From Apostichopus japonicus (lineage: Eukaryota > Echinodermata > Holothuroidea > Aspidochirotida > Stichopodidae): a stretch of DNA of 64,000 nt. A program made the position numbers and the translations under genes. The notes beneath the pieces are model-generated. The model was not told where the DNA came from and made no database searches. It was given only the letters and a program-made list of their open reading frames with translations. The stretch spans positions 16,041,264-16,105,263 of the forward strand of contig NC_092583.1 in the NCBI RefSeq assembly GCF_037975245.1. The letters are read 5' to 3'. Positions 59,168 to 64,000 of the stretch are shown here, piece after piece (within the stretch, counting starts at the first letter, position 1; every line of letters starts with the position of its first letter).

Positions 59168-60468
59168 ATATGACATGAGGGGTTCTGGAGCCAGTAGAAT
59201 ATTCGTGAAATAGTAAGTGAGAATCCGACATTTCGTTTCAGCTTCCTTTATTCAGTTGAGTTGCCTGGTAATGGGTAGGAATTCATTTACAGGCTGTATT
59301 AAAGGCAGCTATAGGAAAACTGCAATGGCTAATAAACATAGATTTAACCATCTCTGCTGTAACATACTCTTTGAACTGAAATGTTGAAAATTTGAAAAAT
59401 CAAATTTCCTGTTCTTTTATACTGCGATCTATCGAACGAGGCAAATATTCCAATTGAATTTATAATATCCATCGAATTGATTTCACGCAATAGAATCTTA
59501 GTAGAAGTACGCCATCAGACACACCATGCCATCACACCATGTAGAATCTTCAAGCGACATACTTGTTGTTGTAACGCTTACTTCAAACTGGTTCCCTTAG
59601 CAACAGATCGAATATTTTTCTCAACGACGGTACATACTGTACTTGTAAGTTGTACTTAACATAGGCTACAATAAACTCATGCAGAGCAAATAGCAGACAA
59701 AATGAATATATTCACAATGTTTCTTGCTTAGCTTGTTTCTGTACGTGAAAGCTGGCTCACGCTGTGATCTAGTAACAATAATTCGAATCCATTGAATTCC
59801 TAGAAGTTCGCAAAAGTAAGAAACGAGAGTTCATTATTTAATTGTTGTAAAAATGTTTCCCTAACTAATTAAGGCTAGGCTAACTAACTTTGAGTAGCCT
59901 AGTTGTAGGACAATGCCTACTGTACATTTGTTATCTGTATCAGTTTAGGGCCTGGGCTAGGCCAAATTAGTTAGGTCTACTGCAGCATATCGTAAACTCT
60001 AGACGTAGGCCAGCCTACACTAGAAATTAGGACTAGCCTAGGCGTATTTATGCCTAGCCCTTTGACTTTGGTACTAGCCTAGGCTAATTTATAATCAGCG
60101 ACCATGGCATGAGTATAGAGGAGTCTTTTGACCCTAGGCCTAACCTTGTTACCCTAACCTTGTCACTAGCTTTCACATGTAAACAACTAGTATGAGGTAT
60201 ACTTTACGTTTTCCATTCACTGATTTTAAATTAGAGCCCACTCTTTTGTCTAAGTTTACCCTACTCTTAGGCCTAATGTAACTTGTAAGTGATGCTGACC
60301 ATTTAATGAAGGTGGGAGCTATTCACCAGATCACCTTAAAATAATAACCATTGCTCTGGATCCTTCCTCTTTTCAACCCCTTCCCACCCAACACACATAC
60401 ACAAAAAGATGAAAACTTGCATAGACCTTAGTATAAAATTTATTAAATACAATAATAGCCTAAATATG
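59168..60468. other. Intergenic, TAGGCC-rich
   Basis: 59870-60150 is dense in GCCTAGGC, CTAGGCC and TAGCCTA words. No coding exon is recognised. It may include upstream regulatory DNA or a non-coding first exon of the gene starting at 61746. Confidence 0.45.
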
Positions 60469-61087
60469 GGGACAAACTAAAACGAATGACAGCAAATGAC
60501 CGAATAACAATTGACTTTGTACAGGGTTAATTATCATTCGCGAATGACAGCGAATGACAACAAATGACAACGAAGGACAACGAAGGACAGTGTTGAGTGG
60601 AGATAGAATGATTAACGAAGTGGAGTAAATACGGTTTTCTGCGCAAAAATGATTTGAGGAAAATCGAATGTTACGTGGTTGCAGGGTTTTGGTGTAGTTT
60701 ACGGATAGAAACCACAGGGAAAGTTTTTGTGTGAGAATGCGCTTGAGTGCTGTGCTTTTTACCTATGTAGATTAAGATTTATAAAGATAACTGAAGCTGT
60801 TTCAAGATTATAGTATTGTTAGTTTCTAACAATTAATATCGGAAAAATGACGTTAAATTTACTTTTTAAAATCAGACTTACAATTTCGATTACTATAAGG
60901 TGCATTTGTATCTTGTCCGTACTTTACTAGATCTAGATACCCACTAGGTCTGAACTGTGATATCCGGTTGAAGCAAATGTCTGTGCTGTCATTACTGTCA
61001 TTCGTTTTAGTCAACGCAATTTTTTAGTGTGTACAACATATTGTCATTCTTTATGTGTAACGCAATTGTCATTCGTTTTAGTAACAC
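60469..61087. mobile_element. Mutator-like foldback element
   Basis: It is flanked by the 10-bp direct repeat CCTAAATATG (60459-60468 and 61088-61097). Inverted ACTAAAACGAATGACA lies at 60476-60491 and 61067-61082. Subterminal arrays of CGAATGACAGC- and GAATGACAAC-like words occur at 60534-60595, with complementary CTGTCATTACTGTCATTCG near 60985-61010. A 9-10-bp target duplication with G-starting inverted ends suits the MULE group; the superfamily is inferred. Confidence 0.72.
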
Positions 61088-61745
61088 CCTAAATATGTCT
61101 CAGAATGTACCATTTTGCATCTTAATTTGCATTTATTTTTTCTTGGGAGTACCCCATAATATACTATCCTGGAGTCAGCTTCAATGACATGGTTATACCA
61201 CAGATGGGTTACAGATATATTTAACAAAATATATTTAATTTTAATTTTTTTGGAGTAGGCCTATGCTTGTTGGTCTTTTATACAATACACTACACTATGC
61301 TAGTATAAATATTGCATCTGAACACAATTTGAATGTTAAGATTTGATTCATTGAAACAAATTCATACCTCTATGGGTTGATGAGTATCACAGACTGATGG
61401 AGTGAGTAGCCACAACCTTTAATAAATTGATACTTGAAATCCTTAGAAAAATTCAAGCATATAGGCTAGTATGTACTACTTGCATCCATCCATTATAGTT
61501 TTCTGTATAAATAGCATACTTTTGCCAGCAAGACCTTGTCTTAGTGAGAGAATAACTGAACAACATTTTTATACAAGGGAAATTTTAATGCAACAAAGCA
61601 ACTTCAAAAGTATTGCCAACAATACTTAAGTATGTTTTAGAAGAGTGCCATCAGCTATTTGTTTTCGTTATTTTGTAATATTGGAGTTAGTAATATCTAA
61701 TTTTTCTTTCAGCAGGTCTTAAATTTTCCTTTGGATCAGTTCACC

Positions 61746-61972
61746 ATGGGCCAAACATTAAATCGTGCAGCACAGTGGACATCTGTCAGTGATGGTGGGG
61801 AAGGAAAACTTGAGTTCAGTCCAGCTAATGAAGCAATCCTTAACGACATCATTAAATTCATTGAAAGCTTTCCATCAAAGCATCCCAAAGAAGCTAGAAT
61901 AGTTTTCAAGAACCCTTTCATCTGGAAAACCTCCTTACAGCTGTCAGCATTTAGCGGTGAATATGATCAGAG
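61746..61972 (+). CDS. Unrecognised gene, coding exon 1
   Basis: A TTTTTCTTTCAG acceptor (ends 61712) precedes about 30 nt of 5' UTR. The ATG sits in an excellent context (TTCACCATGGGC). It encodes MGQTLNRAAQWTSV, FSPANEAILNDIIKFIESFP and NPFIWKTSLQLSAF. The donor is GTGAGC (61973) in phase 2. Gly2 allows possible N-myristoylation. The acceptor before the ATG shows that a non-coding exon lies upstream. I recognise no family. Confidence 0.8.
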
Positions 61973-62398
61973 GTGAGCCCTCAAGATAACTCATAGCTAG
62001 AGAACTGAAATGAAAGATTTCAGTGTGCTTTACAAAATGGCCAGTTGTTAAAGATAGGTTCAAAATTTGACGTTTTTGACATTGACATTTTCTGTGGCAA
62101 ATATGGCAAGTTTTATTAGATAGTTTAGTTAAATTGATGAACTGAACACTGAACAATAGAGGTTGGTATGGTGTTGACAGTGCTGTTTGTTTTTTATTGT
62201 GCCTGTGTGGATTGGAATATTCAACACATAAAACAGCTAGCTACAATTAACTTAGAAATTTGTGCATGTAATAATTTCAAACAGTACAAGAATTGATGTC
62301 CTTAATATCATTCAACAATTTCATCTTTTCTTTCCAGCCTCATCTGCTTTTAAAGCATTTGATTGTATCATTTAATTTGTGTCTCTCTTTCTGTTAAG

Positions 62399-62571
62399 TG
62401 ATGATGGCGTTACCTCTAAAGATAAGGATGGTAACGACACGCCCCTCCTGACCTTGCAGAAATTGGGAGAGTTGAGCTTCAAGTTACATGTCTCGAACAT
62501 GGTATTCCTCTCAGAAGTGATGAAGCTCTCTGGGGACAAAAAGATGTTAGAAGCACGAGCTATCCTTGAAG
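62399..62571 (+). CDS. Unrecognised gene, coding exon 2
   Basis: Acceptor CTTTCTGTTAAG. The frame continues S-DDGVTSKDKDGNDTPLL, TLQKLGELSFKLHVSNMVFL and KKMLEARAILE, to a GTATGC donor (62572) in phase 1. It joins in frame with exon 1. The amphipathic segments suggest helices; no domain is named. Confidence 0.8.
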
Positions 62572-62946
62572 GTATGCCTTTCAGCACATGTAATGGTCAA
62601 GATTAGAGAAAAGAATATTTTACTTTGTTGAGGCACTTCAGTTGTACAATCACATTTCAATAACTTGGGAATTACATCAAAGCATCATCTGTTGCCATGG
62701 ACAAATAGTGTCCTCCACAATTACCAATAGTGCATGATTTTAAAACCACTTCCTTGAAATGTGGTTTCCAAAAATATTTGGTTGTGATAATTGCCGGCAG
62801 GGGTTTTCAAGAAATTAAGAGAAATAAGAGTGAGAGGAAACAGGCAAAAACCAATCTTTGATGGCAAGCTGATAAAAGAAATGGGTTTTAAGATTTTCTA
62901 ATTTGTTTTCTCTGCTATCATGCTGGAGGAAGTAAATGTTTTTCAG

Positions 62947-63187
62947 TCTCCTCAAAAAGATATTTGTCATCAAACTTCACAGCTAATCGTGATCCATTGG
63001 TGAATATCCTGGGAGATGGGTATGCCACGGTAGATGGAGAGGACAATTCAACCATTCGTCTCTTAGAGCAGAGCGCCAAAGAGGAAGGGGACACTAAAGA
63101 TGAGATGCAGACAAAACTGGCCCTACTCTTGATAATTCAACAATTTGACATGCAACTAATGAACCAGACACTCAAGAAAATAACACA
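62947..63187 (+). CDS. Unrecognised gene, coding exon 3
   Basis: Acceptor TGTTTTTCAG. The frame continues V-SSKRYLSSNFTANRDPLVN, ILGDGYATVDGEDNSTIRLL and KLALLLIIQQFDMQLMNQTL, to a GTGAGT donor (63188). All three exons join into one open frame of about 213 codons. The gene continues beyond the window; a possible next acceptor (TCATTACAG, ends 63273) leads to a short unconvincing frame. Confidence 0.8.
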
Positions 63188-64000
63188 GTGAGTAATTATT
63201 AATTGTCAATTTACATATTTAACAAGACTAATCTAACTCAAACGCTGTCTCTTTCACATGAATGTCATTACAGGGAGTCACATACAGTACCACTCACATA
63301 TAACTGGACATGTGTACGCGCACAGAATCGTATAAAAACGTATAAACAAGTACAATCGCGTATAAACTCGTTGACAAACAAATTGCCGCGTAGACACCGC
63401 GTATAATCCCTGTACAAGTTTATACGCAGGAAATGCTATTGTGCTCAATGAATAGGGATTAAAGTCGCCGAAAGAAGTAGTGAGATGTTTGAAACAGCCG
63501 TTCCTTACATCGTAGTTTAAGTTGTGATATTCATCTAGCAATAAAAGGGATGCAGGTAAAGTGTTTGCCTGCAGAGAACTTAACTGGTTTTCGTTAATTG
63601 GGTTTCTATTCAGTGTTTCTTTTCCCGACTTTTTTTTTTCAGTTATAGAGGTTTTGTTCCGCGAAGGATAAGTTTACTTTGAATAGTTGGCAACATTTTG
63701 AAGAAATAATAAAGTATTACTGAGTGTTTCTTGAGTCGATTTTCTATATAATTTACCGTTGGTTCCAACAGAATGAAAAAAAAAAAATTCCACCCAACAA
63801 CTTTGAAGCAGGTCCGGTTAAAAACAAAACATGTTTCTCGTCCGCGCAAGGGGCCTCCTTTTTCCTGATTCCCGAGTCTCTATTTGGATTACAAGAAATC
63901 TAAACTATCCTTAAAAATTATTTTGTAAAAGTTGCCACATCTTCCAAACTAGTATCAGCGCATGAAAAGAAGAAAATGGCCGCCCGTTTTTTTTCAGATC
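63188..64000. other. Intron or unresolved 3' part of the unrecognised gene
   Basis: No convincing exon is seen. 63300-63430 has repeated CGTATAAA and GTATAAAC words, with complementary GTTTATACGC near 63417-63427, which could be part of a foldback repeat. Confidence 0.4.

Noticed and set aside
63274-63406. Fourth exon of the unrecognised gene after TCATTACAG
   Set aside because: The frame runs into repeated GTATAAAC words and a stop with no donor and has no protein-like character.

Overview
This window looks like eukaryotic, intron-rich, AT-rich genomic DNA from an invertebrate deuterostome, probably an echinoderm. This is an inference. It rests on CD63-like tetraspanin, GT10 fucosyltransferase and ACOX3-type genes, a compact Ty3/gypsy element, tRNA-derived SINEs, many hAT-type and TTAA-type miniature transposons, and TAGGCCTA-rich intergenic DNA. 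No bacterial operons, CRISPR arrays or rRNA genes are seen.

Layout. 1733-3198 (-) is a GT10 alpha-1,3-fucosyltransferase in two overlapping reading frames, so it carries a frameshift. 3727-5658 is a composite DNA transposon with hAT-like ends. 8640-9600 is a degenerate satellite whose units carry nuclear-receptor-like AGGTCA direct repeats. 11570-16379 (-) holds exons of a peroxisomal acyl-CoA oxidase 3 (ACOX3) homologue with an in-frame stop, a 141-bp duplication spanning a splice donor, and missing exons; it is probably a decayed copy. 20091-43373 (-) is a complete six-exon CD63-like tetraspanin of 242 residues. All its introns are phase 0, intron 1 is about 16.7 kb, and the C-terminus is a YxxPhi-type YEVV. 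51932-56820 is a near-intact Ty3/gypsy element (-) with 184-bp LTRs, a CTGAT target duplication and one frameshift in reverse transcriptase. 56970-59162 is a second copy of the 3727-5658 element, with further insertions inside it. 61746-63187 (+) holds the first three coding exons of a gene I could not name, which runs off the right edge.

The space between is mostly transposon sediment. At least seven hAT-type MITEs are present, most with exact 8-bp target duplications. There are three families of TTAA-flanked elements, a Mutator-like foldback element, and SINE copies split by later insertions.

The most unusual structure is the array at 20969-22132 in the last intron of the tetraspanin. Its 44-bp spacer is a copy of the 3' end of the adjacent transmembrane-4 exon with its splice donor, interspersed with 35-bp monomers, so a minisatellite has grown out of an exon end. 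Other points of note are a roughly 100-bp hairpin module shared by otherwise different MITEs, three tandem hairpins with compensating stem changes (46004-46105), and hammerhead-like cores in inverted repeats (38501-38631, 24283-24665).
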